Source of the DNA: Saccharothrix longispora | GTDB taxonomy: Bacteria; Actinomycetota; Actinomycetes; Mycobacteriales; Pseudonocardiaceae | NCBI RefSeq assembly: GCF_030852425.1 | Contig: NZ_NSDM01000003.1 | Span: 248,001 to 312,000, forward strand | DNA: 64,000 nt | Reading direction: 5' to 3' | Notes under the pieces: generated by a model | Told to the model about the DNA's origin: nothing | The model's database searches: none | What the model saw: only the letters and a program-made list of their open reading frames with translations | Made by a program: the position numbers and the translations under genes | Shown: positions 26,368-36,827 of the stretch, piece after piece | How positions within the stretch are numbered: position 1 is the first letter of the stretch | Layout of the letters: each line of letters begins with the position of its first letter

Positions 26368-27585
26368 TCACTTGGTGACGAGGTAGGCGATGCCGCCCGA
26401 GCCGCCGGCCACGGTGCCGTCCGCGCGGTACCTCAGGGTGCGCAGCCAGATGTTCTCGAACTGCCTGCGGTCGTAGACCCGGCGCACGGCCGCGTTGGAC
26501 GGCGACGCCGGGTCGTTGGCGATCACGTCGCCCTCCTCGGTGAACCCGACGACGACCATGATGTGGCCCGCCGTGCCGTAGCCCGCCCCGTCCAGCTCGT
26601 CCTCGCGGAAGGACTGCGAGGTGATCACCGGGACGCCCCTGGCGATCCAGGACTCCAGTTCGGACAGCGACCGCAGCCGGGTGACGTGCGCCTCGAGCCC
26701 GAAGCTCGCCGCGTAGGCCGTGTTGAACGGCCAGTTGCCCGCGCCCCGGTAGTCGTGGTCGTAGGTGTGGCGGGCGGCGTGGTCGACGACGCGGTCGGCG
26801 TGCCCCGGGTCCACCCAGGACAGCTCGTCCTCGGTCGGGCCGCGCCCGTGGTACTCCACGACCATCGTGGTCGACGTCGGGCTGCACCACGCCTCGCCGC
26901 CGCCGTCGTACTCGGGGTAGTGCCCCTCGTGCACGTTCTGCGAGTACCGCGGCACGGGCAGCTCGATCCCCCGCGCGACGCCCGGCGCGCTCGCGGGCAC
27001 CTCGAACCGGTCGGGCACGGCCGAGGCCATCGCGCCCGCCATCCGCAGCAGCGGGGTCGCCGTCGTCCCGGCGGCCCGGTAGAGGGTGACGCGGAGCCGG
27101 TAGGCGCGCAGCGGCTGCTCCGCGACGAACGTGTCGACGTCGACGTGGCCGTGCTCGTCGCCCTGGCCGGGCACGCTCGTCCGCGCCACGTCGGCGTCGC
27201 CGAGCGCCCACCGGCCCATCACGTACCAGGAGGTGCCCTCGTCACCGGGCCCCACCCGGCCGAACTCGACCTGGAGCCACGTGCCGGCGGGCGTGGCGGC
27301 GTTCCACGAGGCGACCGCCTGCGTGGCGTCGAACCCGGTGGCGCGGCGCGGCGAGGTCCACCGGGCGTACTCGTACGCCCGACCGCCGTGCTCCAGCACG
27401 CCGACCGGGTGCCGCACGACGAGACCGCCGCGCGCGAACGCGGTGCCCTCGTGCGCGCCCGCGAGGAGCTGCGCCGACCGCCATTCGCGGTAGTCGACGC
27501 GAGCGCCCTCGGCCACCGCGACCGGGGTCGCGGCGAGACCGAGGGCGAGGGCGGCCAACAGGACCCTGATGCCGGGGGCGGTCAT
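26368..27585 (-). CDS. secreted C39-like cysteine peptidase
   Basis: A 405-residue exported protein with signal peptide (MTAPGIRVLLAALALGLAAT). An N-terminal beta-rich domain of about 190 residues (EWRSAQLLAGAHEGTAF onward) precedes a C39-type papain-like domain with Cys234 in GGGEAWCSPTST, His341 in GTAGHIMVVVGF and the third residue in VIANDPASPSN. C39-like domains of this kind are also found without ABC transporters as free peptidases in actinomycetes. ATG 27585 is used rather than 27624 because it opens the signal peptide. It lies 51 bases behind mmsB on the same strand, so read-through from the arabinose operon is possible. Confidence 0.82.
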   Translation of the reverse strand: MTAPGIRVLLAALALGLAATPVAVAEGARVDYREWRSAQLLAGAHEGTAFARGGLVVRHPVGVLEHGGRAYEYARWTSPRRATGFDATQAVASWNAATPAGTWLQVEFGRVGPGDEGTSWYVMGRWALGDADVARTSVPGQGDEHGHVDVDTFVAEQPLRAYRLRVTLYRAAGTTATPLLRMAGAMASAVPDRFEVPASAPGVARGIELPVPRYSQNVHEGHYPEYDGGGEAWCSPTSTTMVVEYHGRGPTEDELSWVDPGHADRVVDHAARHTYDHDYRGAGNWPFNTAYAASFGLEAHVTRLRSLSELESWIARGVPVITSQSFREDELDGAGYGTAGHIMVVVGFTEEGDVIANDPASPSNAAVRRVYDRRQFENIWLRTLRYRADGTVAGGSGGIAYLVTK

Positions 27586-27636
27586 GTCGGCGATTGTCGC
27601 GCCGGTGCTACACCGTGTAATCAACCAACCAGGTGG

Positions 27637-28847
<1,211 letters not shown>

Positions 28848-28851
<4 letters not shown>

Positions 28852-30374
28852 GAGGTCTGTCCCTGGGTCATGTGCTGCATCAGGCGTTCCTGGGTGGCTT
28901 CGGCGCGGGTCAGCTCACCGGTGACGCGGCCCTCGGACAGGGCGTACACCCGGTCGCACAGGCCGAGCAGCTCCGGCAGCTCGGAGGAGATGACCAGCAC
29001 CGCGCGCCCCTCGGCGGCCAGTTCGTTGATGATGGAGTAGATCTCGTACTTCGCGCCCACGTCGATGCCGCGGGTCGGCTCGTCCAGGATCAGCACGTCC
29101 GGGTCGGTGAACATCCACTTCGCCAGGACGACCTTCTGCTGGTTGCCGCCGGACAGCGTGCCCACCGTCGTGCCGACGCCCGGGGCCCGGATGCCCATGG
29201 ACTTCCGGAAGCGCTCGGCGACCGAGTACTCCTCGTTCTCGTTCACCCAGCCGCGCGTGGCCAGCTTGCCCAGCCCGGCCGCGGACACGTTGCGCTTGAT
29301 GTCCTCGATGAGGTTGAGGCCGTAGCGCTTGCGGTCCTCGCTGACGTAGGCCAGGCCGTGCCGGATGGCCTTGCGGACGGTGCGCGTGTCGATCTCGCGC
29401 CCGTCCTTGAGCACCCGCCCGGACACGCCCACGCCGTACGTGCGACCGAACACGCTCATCGCCAGCTCGGTGCGCCCCGCGCCCATCAGGCCCGCCAGGC
29501 CCACGATCTCCCCGCGCCGCAGCACGAGGTTCGCGCGGTCCACGACCACCCGGTCGGGCTGGGACGGGCTGTGCACGGTCCAGTCCTCGATCCGCAGCAC
29601 CTCGTCGCCCACCTGCGGGGTGCGCGGCGGGAAGCGGTTCTCCAGGTCGCGGCCGACCATGCCCGCGATGATCCGGTCCTCGGTCACCTCCTTCGCGGGC
29701 AGCGTCTCGATCGTGCGGCCGTCGCGCAGGATCGTGATGCTGTCCGCGATGCGGGTGACCTCGTTGAGCTTGTGCGAGATGATCACCGAGGTGATGCCCT
29801 CGTCGCGCAGGCCGTCGAGCAGGTCGAGCAGGTGCGCGGAGTCGTCGTCGTTCAGCGCCGCGGTCGGCTCGTCCAGGATCAGCAGGCGCACGTCCTTGGC
29901 GAGCGCCTTGGCGATCTCCACCAGCTGCTGCTTGCCCACACCCAGCTCGTCCACCGGCGTCGTCGGGTTCTCCCGCAGGCCCACGCGGGCGAGCAGCTCG
30001 CCCGCCGCGTGGTTGGTGCGGTTCCAGTCGACGAACCCGCGCGTGGCCCGCTCGTTGCCGAGGAACAGGTTCTCCGCGACGGACAGCTGGCCGCACAGCG
30101 CCAGCTCCTGGTGGATGATCACGATGCCGCGCCGCTCGCTGTCGCGGACGCCGCCGAACGAGCACGGTTCGCCCTCGAACGTGATCTCGCCCTCGTAGGA
30201 CCCGTGCGGGTGCACGCCGGAGAGCACCTTCATCAGCGTCGACTTGCCGGCGCCGTTCTCACCGCAGATCGCGTGGATCTCACCGCGCCGCACGGCGAGC
30301 GAAACGTCGTGCAGCGCGGTGACCCCGGCGAACCGCTTGGTGATGCCGCGCATCACCAGGATGTCGTCGGACAT
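28848..30374 (-). CDS. mmsA: multiple-monosaccharide ABC transporter ATPase
   Basis: A 508-residue ATPase with two fused nucleotide-binding domains, as usual for CUT2 importers. The first has Walker [10 protein letters not shown], signature-like [13 protein letters not shown] and Walker [12 protein letters not shown]; the second has [15 protein letters not shown] and [20 protein letters not shown]. It energises the MmsB channel. It follows the binding-protein gene after eight bases and overlaps mmsB by four. Confidence 0.95.
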
Positions 30375-30382
30375 GATCCGAT

Positions 30383-31495
30383 CTACCTCAGCTGGTCTTC
30401 GGTGTAGTAGCCGGTGTCGACCAGGACCTGCTTGTAGTTGTTCTTGTCGACGATGATCGAGTCGAGCAGGTACGACGGGACGACCTTCACGCCGTTGTCG
30501 TAGTCCTTCTCGTTGTTGACCTGCGGCTTGCCGCCCTTGAGCACCGCGTCGGCCATCTCCACGGTGGCCTTGGCCAGCTCGCGGGTGTCCTTCTGGATGG
30601 TCGAGTACTGCTCGTTCGCGACGATCGACTTCACCGAGGCGACCTCGGCGTCCTGACCGGTCACGACCGGGTACGCGGTGCCGCCGGTGCCGTAGCCGCT
30701 GCTCTTGAGCGCGGACAGGATGCCGATCGACAGGCCGTCGTACGGGGAGAGCACGCCCTGCACCTGGGCGCCGCCCTGGTAGGTGGAGGTCAGCAGGTCC
30801 TCCATGCGGCGCTGCGCGGTCGCCGGGTCCCAGCGCAGGATCGACACGGTCTTGAAGTCGGTCTGGCCGCTCTTCACGACCAGCGTGCCCTTGTCGATGT
30901 GCGGCTGGAGGACGGACATCGCGCCGTTGAAGAAGAACGTGGCGTTGTTGTCGTCCGGGGAACCGGCGAACAGCTCGATGTTCAGCGGGCCGGTCGCGGT
31001 GCCCTGGCTGCCGTCGGCGTTGATCACCTTCAGGCCGGTGAGCAGCGACGTCGCCTGCTGCACACCCACCTTGAAGTTGTCGAACGTCGCGTAGTAGTCG
31101 ACGCTGTCGGTGTTGCGCAGCAGCCGGTCGTACGCGATGACGGGGATCTTCGCGTCCTCGGCCTGCTGGAGCTGCGAGGTGATCGCGGTGCCGTCGATCG
31201 AGGCCACGATCAGCAGCTTCGCGCCCTTCGTGATCTGGTTCTCGATCTGGTTGGCCTGCGTCGGGATGTCGTTCTCGGCGTACTGGAGGTCGACCTGGTA
31301 GCCCTTGGCCTCCAGCGCCTTCTTGATGTTGTCGCCGTCGTGGATCCAGCGCTCGGACGAGCGGGTCGGCATGGTCACGCCGACCAGCGCGCTGTCCGTG
31401 GAACCGCTCTGCTGGTCGACGGTCTTCTCCGCCGAGCCGCAGGCGGACAGCACGAGGGCGGCCGCGGCGATGGCGGCGTACCGCGGAAACTTCAT
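30383..31495 (-). CDS. chvE: sugar-binding lipoprotein, ChvE/XylF type
   Basis: A 370-residue periplasmic-binding protein with lipobox VLSAC (Cys19), starting at ATG 31495; upstream in-frame codons lie inside araA sequence in another frame. Family features are [49 protein letters not shown], and [20 protein letters not shown]. It belongs to the ChvE group that binds several aldoses. Its place between araA and the transporter genes makes L-arabinose the likely ligand. Confidence 0.94.
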   Translation of the reverse strand: MKFPRYAAIAAAALVLSACGSAEKTVDQQSGSTDSALVGVTMPTRSSERWIHDGDNIKKALEAKGYQVDLQYAENDIPTQANQIENQITKGAKLLIVASIDGTAITSQLQQAEDAKIPVIAYDRLLRNTDSVDYYATFDNFKVGVQQATSLLTGLKVINADGSQGTATGPLNIELFAGSPDDNNATFFFNGAMSVLQPHIDKGTLVVKSGQTDFKTVSILRWDPATAQRRMEDLLTSTYQGGAQVQGVLSPYDGLSIGILSALKSSGYGTGGTAYPVVTGQDAEVASVKSIVANEQYSTIQKDTRELAKATVEMADAVLKGGKPQVNNEKDYDNGVKVVPSYLLDSIIVDKNNYKQVLVDTGYYTEDQLR

Positions 31496-31545
31496 CGTTT
31501 CTCTCTCCCTTGGTGGTGCCCGGAACGGGCTGGTGCAGCGCGGGG

Positions 31546-33054
31546 CTAGTGCAGGCCCTGCGCGAGGCGGAAGTACGCCTGGTTCCAGCGCAGGCGGTCG
31601 CCGAACGACGCCGTGGTCGTCTCCCGGTCGATGACGACCAGCTCGGTGTTCACCATCTGCGCGAAGTCGCGCAGCGTCCCGGCGTCGACGGCCTGCGTCA
31701 TCACGGTGTGGTGCGGACCGCCCGCGGTCAGCCACGACTCGGCCGACGTGGACAGCGACGGCGCGGGCTTCCAGACCGCGCGGGCCACCGGCAGGTTCGG
31801 CAGGGGCTCGTCCGGCGGGACGACCTCGACCTCGTTGGCGACCAGCCGGAAGCGGTCGCCCAGGTCGGCCAGGCCGACCACGACGGCGTCGCCCGGGTTC
31901 GCGTCGAACACCAGCCGCACCGGGTCCTCCCGGCCGCCGATGCCCAGCGGGTGCACCTCGCACGACGGCCGGTCGGCGGCGATCGTCGGGCACACCTCCA
32001 GCATGTGCGCGCCGAGGATCTTCGGCTCGCCGGGGCCGAAGTGGTAGGTGTAGTCCTCCATGAACGACGTGCCGCGACCCGTGCCCGCGCCCATCGCCTT
32101 GACCGCGGCCAGCAGCGCCGACGTCTTCCAGTCGCCCTCGCCGCCGAAGCCGTAGCCGTCGGCCATCAGCCGCTGCACAGCCAGGCCCGGCAGCTGCCGC
32201 AGCCCGCCCAGGTCCTCGAAGTTCGTGGTGAACGCGCCGAACCCGCCGTCGGTGAGGAACCGGCGCAGGCCGGCCTCGATGCGGGCCGCGTAGCGCAGCG
32301 AGTCGTGCCGCTCCCCGCCCTTGGCCAGCTCCGGGGCGAGCCGGTAGGCGTCCGCGTAGTCGGCCACCAGCAGGTCGACCTCGTCGTCTGCCACCGCGTC
32401 GACGACCTCGACCAGGTCGTTGACGCCGTAGGTGTTGACGCTGACGCCGAACCGCAGCTCGGCCTCCACCTTGTCGCCCTCGGTGACCGCGACGCCACGC
32501 ATGTTGTCGCCGAAGCGGGCGAGCTTCAACCCGTTCAGGTGATCGTGGCCGGCGGCGGCCCGCATCCAGCCGTCGATGCGCTCGGCCAGCACCGGGTCGC
32601 TCGCGTGGCCGGCGACCGTCTTGCGCGGCACGCCCAGCCTGGTCTGGATGAACCCGAACTCGCGGTCGCCGTGGGCGGCCTGGTTGAGGTTCATGAAGTC
32701 CATGTCGATGCTCGCCCAGGGCAGCGCCTCGTTGAGCTGGGTGTGCAGGTGCAGCAGCGGCTTGCGCAGCACGTCCAGGCCCGTGATCCACATCTTCGCG
32801 GGCGAGAACGTGTGCATCCACGCGATGACGCCGATGCACGTCGGGTCGGCGTTCGCCGCGAGCATGGTGTTGCGGATGGCCGCGGTGTCGGTCAGCACCG
32901 GTCGCCACACCACCTCGGCCGAGAGCTTCCCCGACTCGGTGAGCATCCGCTGGATCTGCTGCGACTGCTGGGCGACCTGGTCGAGCGTGTCCGGTCCGTA
33001 GAGGTGCTGGCTCCCGGTGAGGAACCAGACCTGCGGCTTCGCAGCAGAGGACAT
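31546..33054 (-). CDS. araA: L-arabinose isomerase
   Basis: Converts L-arabinose to L-ribulose in the cytoplasm with Mn2+. The 502-residue length is that of the family. Hallmarks are [20 protein letters not shown] at the N-terminus, [45 protein letters not shown], and [20 protein letters not shown] near the metal site. ATG 33054 is used because GAGGGGAG precedes it and the family N-terminus starts there. It follows araD by 20 bases. Confidence 0.97.
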   Translation of the reverse strand: MSSAAKPQVWFLTGSQHLYGPDTLDQVAQQSQQIQRMLTESGKLSAEVVWRPVLTDTAAIRNTMLAANADPTCIGVIAWMHTFSPAKMWITGLDVLRKPLLHLHTQLNEALPWASIDMDFMNLNQAAHGDREFGFIQTRLGVPRKTVAGHASDPVLAERIDGWMRAAAGHDHLNGLKLARFGDNMRGVAVTEGDKVEAELRFGVSVNTYGVNDLVEVVDAVADDEVDLLVADYADAYRLAPELAKGGERHDSLRYAARIEAGLRRFLTDGGFGAFTTNFEDLGGLRQLPGLAVQRLMADGYGFGGEGDWKTSALLAAVKAMGAGTGRGTSFMEDYTYHFGPGEPKILGAHMLEVCPTIAADRPSCEVHPLGIGGREDPVRLVFDANPGDAVVVGLADLGDRFRLVANEVEVVPPDEPLPNLPVARAVWKPAPSLSTSAESWLTAGGPHHTVMTQAVDAGTLRDFAQMVNTELVVIDRETTTASFGDRLRWNQAYFRLAQGLH

Positions 33055-33074
33055 GCGGGGCTCCCCTCGTGGGC

Positions 33075-33731
33075 TCATTGCCCGTAGACGTTCTGGTAGC
33101 GCGCGTACAGGCTGTCGACGTGGTGCTGCTCGATCGGCTCCGGCCGGCCGAGCTGGTGTGCGAAGTGGACGGTACGCGCGACGTCCTCCAGCATCACCGC
33201 GGCCTTGACCGCCGCCCGGGCGTCCTTGCCGATGGTGAACGGGCCGTGACCCTTCATCAGCACCGCCTTGGACCGGCTGGTCCGCAGCGTCTCCACGATG
33301 CCGCGGCCGATCGAGTCGTCGCCGATGAGCGCGAACGGCCCCACCGGGATGTCACCGCCGAACTCGTCGGCGATCATCGTGAGCACGCACGGGATCGGCT
33401 CGCCCCGCGCCGCCCACGCGGTCGCGTACGGGGAGTGCGTGTGCACCACGCCACCGACCTCGGGCATGTGCCGGTACACGTAGGCGTGCGCGGCGGTGTC
33501 CGAGGACGGCGCGTAGTCGCCCTCCACGAGGTTCCCGCGCAGGTCGGTCACGACCATCGCCTCGGGGGTCAGCTCGTCGTAGGACACGCCCGACGGCTTG
33601 ATCACCATCAGGTCCTGCCCCGGCACGCGCGCCGACACGTTGCCCGCGGTCCAGATGACCAGCTCGTAGCGGGTCAGCTCCCGGTGCAGCGCGGCGACCG
33701 TGCGCCGGAGGTCCTCCACCGCCGTCGTCAC
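33075..33731 (-). CDS. araD: L-ribulose-5-phosphate 4-epimerase
   Basis: Converts L-ribulose 5-phosphate to D-xylulose 5-phosphate. A 218-residue class II aldolase-fold enzyme with Zn ligands His97 and His99 in [13 protein letters not shown], the substrate-binding WTAGNVSAR and [10 protein letters not shown], and [14 protein letters not shown]. The length is slightly under the E. coli enzyme (231). Its start overlaps the araB stop by four bases. Confidence 0.95.
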   Translation of the reverse strand: MTTAVEDLRRTVAALHRELTRYELVIWTAGNVSARVPGQDLMVIKPSGVSYDELTPEAMVVTDLRGNLVEGDYAPSSDTAAHAYVYRHMPEVGGVVHTHSPYATAWAARGEPIPCVLTMIADEFGGDIPVGPFALIGDDSIGRGIVETLRTSRSKAVLMKGHGPFTIGKDARAAVKAAVMLEDVARTVHFAHQLGRPEPIEQHHVDSLYARYQNVYGQ

Positions 33732-35398
33732 TTCTCCCCCTTCTCGGCGTCCTTGACCGCCCGGCGCAGTGCCTTGAGGCGGTGCATGACCTCGTTCGCG
33801 CCGCGCCCGAAGTGGTCGTGCAGCTCCTGGTACTCGACGAACAGCCGCTCGTAGGCGGCGACGTTCTCCGGGATCGGCCGGAACACCCCGCGCCGCACCG
33901 AGCCCATGGCCCGCGCGGCGGCGTGGATGTCCTCGTGCGCCTTCGCCGCCACGGCCGCGTGCAGCGCCGAGCCCAGCGCCGGTCCCTGCTCGGAGCCGAT
34001 CACGGACAGCGGCATGTCCAGCACGTCGGCGTAGATCTGCATCAGCAGCCGGTTCTTCACCAGGCCGCCCGCGATCACCAGCTCGGTCACCGGGATGCCC
34101 GCGTCGGTGTAGGAGTCGACGATCACCCGCGTGCCGTACGCGGTCGCCTCCAGCAGCGCCCGGTAGGTGTCCTCGGCGCGGGTCGCCAGGGTCTGGCCCA
34201 CGACCAGGCCGGACAGCTCGTGGTCGACCAGCACCGAGCGGTTGCCGCTGTGCCAGTCCAGCGCGATCAGGCCGTGCTCGCCGATCGCCTGCTCCGCCGC
34301 CAGCTCGGTGAGCAGGTCGTGCACCGAGATGCCCCGCTCACGCGCCCGCTCGTGGTAGGCGGGCGGCACGTTGTGCTCCACGAACCAGGCGAAGATGTCG
34401 CCCACGCCGCTCTGGCCCGACTCGTAGCCCCACAGGCCCGGCACGATGCCGCCCGGCACGACCCCGCACATGCCGGGCACCTCGCGCAGCTCGGCGCCGT
34501 TCATCACGTGGCACGTCGAGGTGCCCATGATCGCGACCATCTGCCCCGGCCCGACGGCCTGCGCCGCGGGGGCGGTGACGTGCGCGTCGACGTTGCCGAC
34601 CGCCACCGCGATGCCCGGCGTCAGCCCGGTCCAGGCCGCGGCCTCCTCCGTCAGGCCGCCCGCGCGGTCGCCCAGCCGGCCCAGCGGGTGGTCGAGCTTG
34701 TCCGCCACGAAACCCGCGAAATCGGGGTTCAGCGCCGCCAGGAACTCCCGCGAGGGGTAGCCGTCCTGGTAGATGCCCTTGTAACCGGCCGTGCACGCGT
34801 TGCGCACGTACTGCCCGCACAGCTGCCACACGATCCAGTCGGCCGCCTCGACCCAGTGGTCGACCGCCGCGTAGACGCCGGGCGCCTCCTCCAGCAGCTG
34901 GAGCCCCTTGGCGAACTCCCACTCCGAGGAGATCAACCCGCCGTAGCGGGGCAACCACGCCTCGCCGCGCTCCTCCGCCAGGGCGTTGATCCGGTCGGCC
35001 TGCCCCTGCGCCGCGTGGTGCTTCCACAACTTGACGTAGGCGTGCGGCTCGCCGGCGAACTCCGGCAGCTCGTTGAGCGGCGTGCCGTCGGCCTTGACCG
35101 GCACCATCGTGCAGGCCGTGAAGTCCGTGCCGATGCCGATCACGTCGGCCGGGTCGACCCCCGCGTCCGCGATGGCGGCCGGGACCGCGTGCTTGAGCAC
35201 GTCGACGTAGTCCTGGGGCACCTGGAGGGCCCACTCGGGGGGCAGCGGGGTGCCATCGGGCAGCGCCCGGTCCAGCACGCCGTGCCGGTAGTCGTGCACG
35301 CCGGTGCCCAGCTCGGCCCCGTCGCGCACCCGCACCACCACCGCGCGACCGGACAACGTGCCGAAGTCGACACCCACCACCAACGGTTCGCTCGCCAT
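33728..35398 (-). CDS. araB: L-ribulokinase
   Basis: Phosphorylates L-ribulose to L-ribulose 5-phosphate. A 556-residue FGGY-family kinase with the phosphate-binding start VVGVDFGTLSGRAVVV, the substrate loop GIGTDFTACTMVPV, the central segment SSEWEFAKGLQLLEEAPGVY and the C-terminal VIAGGLVKNRLLMQIYADVL. First gene of the arabinose operon. There is no clear ribosome site before ATG 35398; the operator at 35408 lies only nine bases away, so the leader must be very short or absent. Confidence 0.97.
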   Translation of the reverse strand: MASEPLVVGVDFGTLSGRAVVVRVRDGAELGTGVHDYRHGVLDRALPDGTPLPPEWALQVPQDYVDVLKHAVPAAIADAGVDPADVIGIGTDFTACTMVPVKADGTPLNELPEFAGEPHAYVKLWKHHAAQGQADRINALAEERGEAWLPRYGGLISSEWEFAKGLQLLEEAPGVYAAVDHWVEAADWIVWQLCGQYVRNACTAGYKGIYQDGYPSREFLAALNPDFAGFVADKLDHPLGRLGDRAGGLTEEAAAWTGLTPGIAVAVGNVDAHVTAPAAQAVGPGQMVAIMGTSTCHVMNGAELREVPGMCGVVPGGIVPGLWGYESGQSGVGDIFAWFVEHNVPPAYHERARERGISVHDLLTELAAEQAIGEHGLIALDWHSGNRSVLVDHELSGLVVGQTLATRAEDTYRALLEATAYGTRVIVDSYTDAGIPVTELVIAGGLVKNRLLMQIYADVLDMPLSVIGSEQGPALGSALHAAVAAKAHEDIHAAARAMGSVRRGVFRPIPENVAAYERLFVEYQELHDHFGRGANEVMHRLKALRRAVKDAEKGEK

Positions 35399-35407
35399 GG
35401 TTGGTGA

Positions 35408-35423
35408 GTGTTATCGCTAACAT
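35408..35423. promoter_or_regulatory. arabinose-type LacI operator before araB
   Basis: ATGTTAGCGATAACAC (read on the minus strand) recurs base for base at 36739-36754 before the LacI-type regulator gene. The near-symmetric core GTTAGCGATAAC is of LacI-operator type. It is so close to the start codon that bound repressor would cover the transcription start. Confidence 0.8.
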
Positions 35424-35572
35424 TCACGACGTCAAGACCTGCCCGCAACGTGGTCTTAACGACTTGGTGAGCGTGCACAACGGCGGCCACCCGACCAGCC
35501 GCCCACCACCCAGCCTAGGCCCACCGACCCCCACACCGACACCCGTACCCCGCGCGAGCCGCCCGCTCCCCC

Positions 35573-35627
35573 GCGAGTCGTACGTCCACGCCCCGCGTGT
35601 CGTACGTCCACGCCCCGCGAGTCGTAC
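35573..35627. repeat. 22-bp periodic repeat, locus 3
   Basis: Three direct units start at 35573 (GCGAGTCGTAC), 35595 (GCGTGTCGTAC) and 35617 (GCGAGTCGTAC), exactly 22 bp apart, with spacers GTCCACGCCCC. They lie between the 3' end of the LacI-type gene and the araB operator. No inverted units are present here, unlike the loci at 2509 and 12205. Confidence 0.9.
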
Positions 35628-35689
35628 GTTCGGACACCTCCGGACCCCGCGTCCGGCAGCACCGGGCGCGGGGGTCGTCGGAGATCCGG

Positions 35690-36724
35690 TCAGCGCGGCG
35701 GTGCGACGCTGTCCCGCGTCACCAGCGACGGCGCGATCGTGCGCTGCGAGGCGCCCACCTCGCCGTCGCCGACCTGGGCCAGCAGCAGCCCCAGCGTCTC
35801 CCGCGCCACCGCGTCGAAGTCCGGTCTGATCGTGGTCAGCGGCGGGATGAAGTACGCCGCCTCCGGCACGTCGTCGAACCCGACCACGCTCACGTCGTGC
35901 GGCACCGTCCGGCCGCGTTCGCTCATCGCGCGCAGGATGCCGAGCGCCAGGTGGTCGTTCGCCGCGAAGATCGCCGTGACCTCGGGCATCCGGGCCAGCA
36001 TCTGCCCCGCCCGGTACCCGGACGCGGCGCTCCAGTCGGCCGGCACCACCGGTGGCACCTCCAGCCCCGCCGTCTCCAGCGCGCTGCGCCAACCCCTTAT
36101 GCGACCGGCGCTGTCGAACCAGTCCGGCGGCCCCGACACGTGCCACACGGTGCGGTGCCCCGCCTCCAGCAGGTGCGTGGTCGCCGCGAACGCCCCGGCC
36201 GCCTGGTCGACGGTCACCAGGGGCGTCGAGCGCTCCGGGTCGCCGTCCACCGTGACCAGCGGGATGCCCGCGGAGACGGCGCCGACCGCGTCGTTGGCCG
36301 ACGCGGTCGGCGCGATGACCACTATCCCCGCGACGCGCTGGTCGCGGTGCCGCTCCACGGCGTCGGAGATGGAGTTGCGGTCCAACACGTTCACCCGGCC
36401 CACGCTCACCGCGAACCCGGCCACGGCCGCCGCCTGCTCGAACGCGGCGAGCAGCGAGGCCGGCCCGTAGAGGGTCGAGTTCTGCGCCACCACCCCGATG
36501 AGCTGGGACCGCCCGGTGACCAGCGCGCGGGCCGCCTTGTTGGGCCGGTAGCCCAGCTCGGCGATGGCCGCGCGCACCCGCAGCCGGGTCTGCTCCCGGA
36601 CGTTCGGGTGGCCGTTGAGCACCCTCGACACCGTCTGGTGCGAGACCCCGGCGAGCTTGGCGACGTCCGTCATCGCGGGATCGCGCGCGGTCCTGTGCTC
36701 CACTGCTGCCCCATCTCCACTCAT
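35690..36724 (-). CDS. LacI-family repressor of the arabinose locus
   Basis: A 344-residue regulator with HTH (MTDVAKLAGVSHQTVSRVLN, then RLRVRAAIAELGYRPNKAA) and an effector domain (LIGVVAQNSTLYGPASLL, VTAIFAANDHLALGILRAMS, VSVVGFDDVPEAAYFIPPLT). It is upstream of and co-oriented with araB, and the same 16-bp operator stands before both genes, so autoregulation and control of the ara operon are well supported. This is a LacI-type, not a GntR- or AraC-type, arabinose regulator. ATG 36724 is taken; ATG 36673, at the HTH itself, is possible. No ribosome site is visible for either. Confidence 0.9.
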   Translation of the reverse strand: MSGDGAAVEHRTARDPAMTDVAKLAGVSHQTVSRVLNGHPNVREQTRLRVRAAIAELGYRPNKAARALVTGRSQLIGVVAQNSTLYGPASLLAAFEQAAAVAGFAVSVGRVNVLDRNSISDAVERHRDQRVAGIVVIAPTASANDAVGAVSAGIPLVTVDGDPERSTPLVTVDQAAGAFAATTHLLEAGHRTVWHVSGPPDWFDSAGRIRGWRSALETAGLEVPPVVPADWSAASGYRAGQMLARMPEVTAIFAANDHLALGILRAMSERGRTVPHDVSVVGFDDVPEAAYFIPPLTTIRPDFDAVARETLGLLLAQVGDGEVGASQRTIAPSLVTRDSVAPPR

Positions 36725-36738
36725 GCCGACACCGTGCG

Positions 36739-36754
36739 ATGTTAGCGATAACAC
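36739..36754. promoter_or_regulatory. arabinose-type LacI operator before the regulator gene
   Basis: Identical to the 16-mer before araB, ending 14 bases from the proposed start codon. Just upstream, TTGTCCACCA occurs twice (36758 and 36788), 30 bp apart, of unknown meaning. Confidence 0.8.
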
Positions 36755-36827
36755 CTGTTGTCCACCACGAAGGTGCTCTCCTGACCATTGTCCACCAGAG
36801 ACCGTCCCCGGGCGGTCAGGACGCGCA

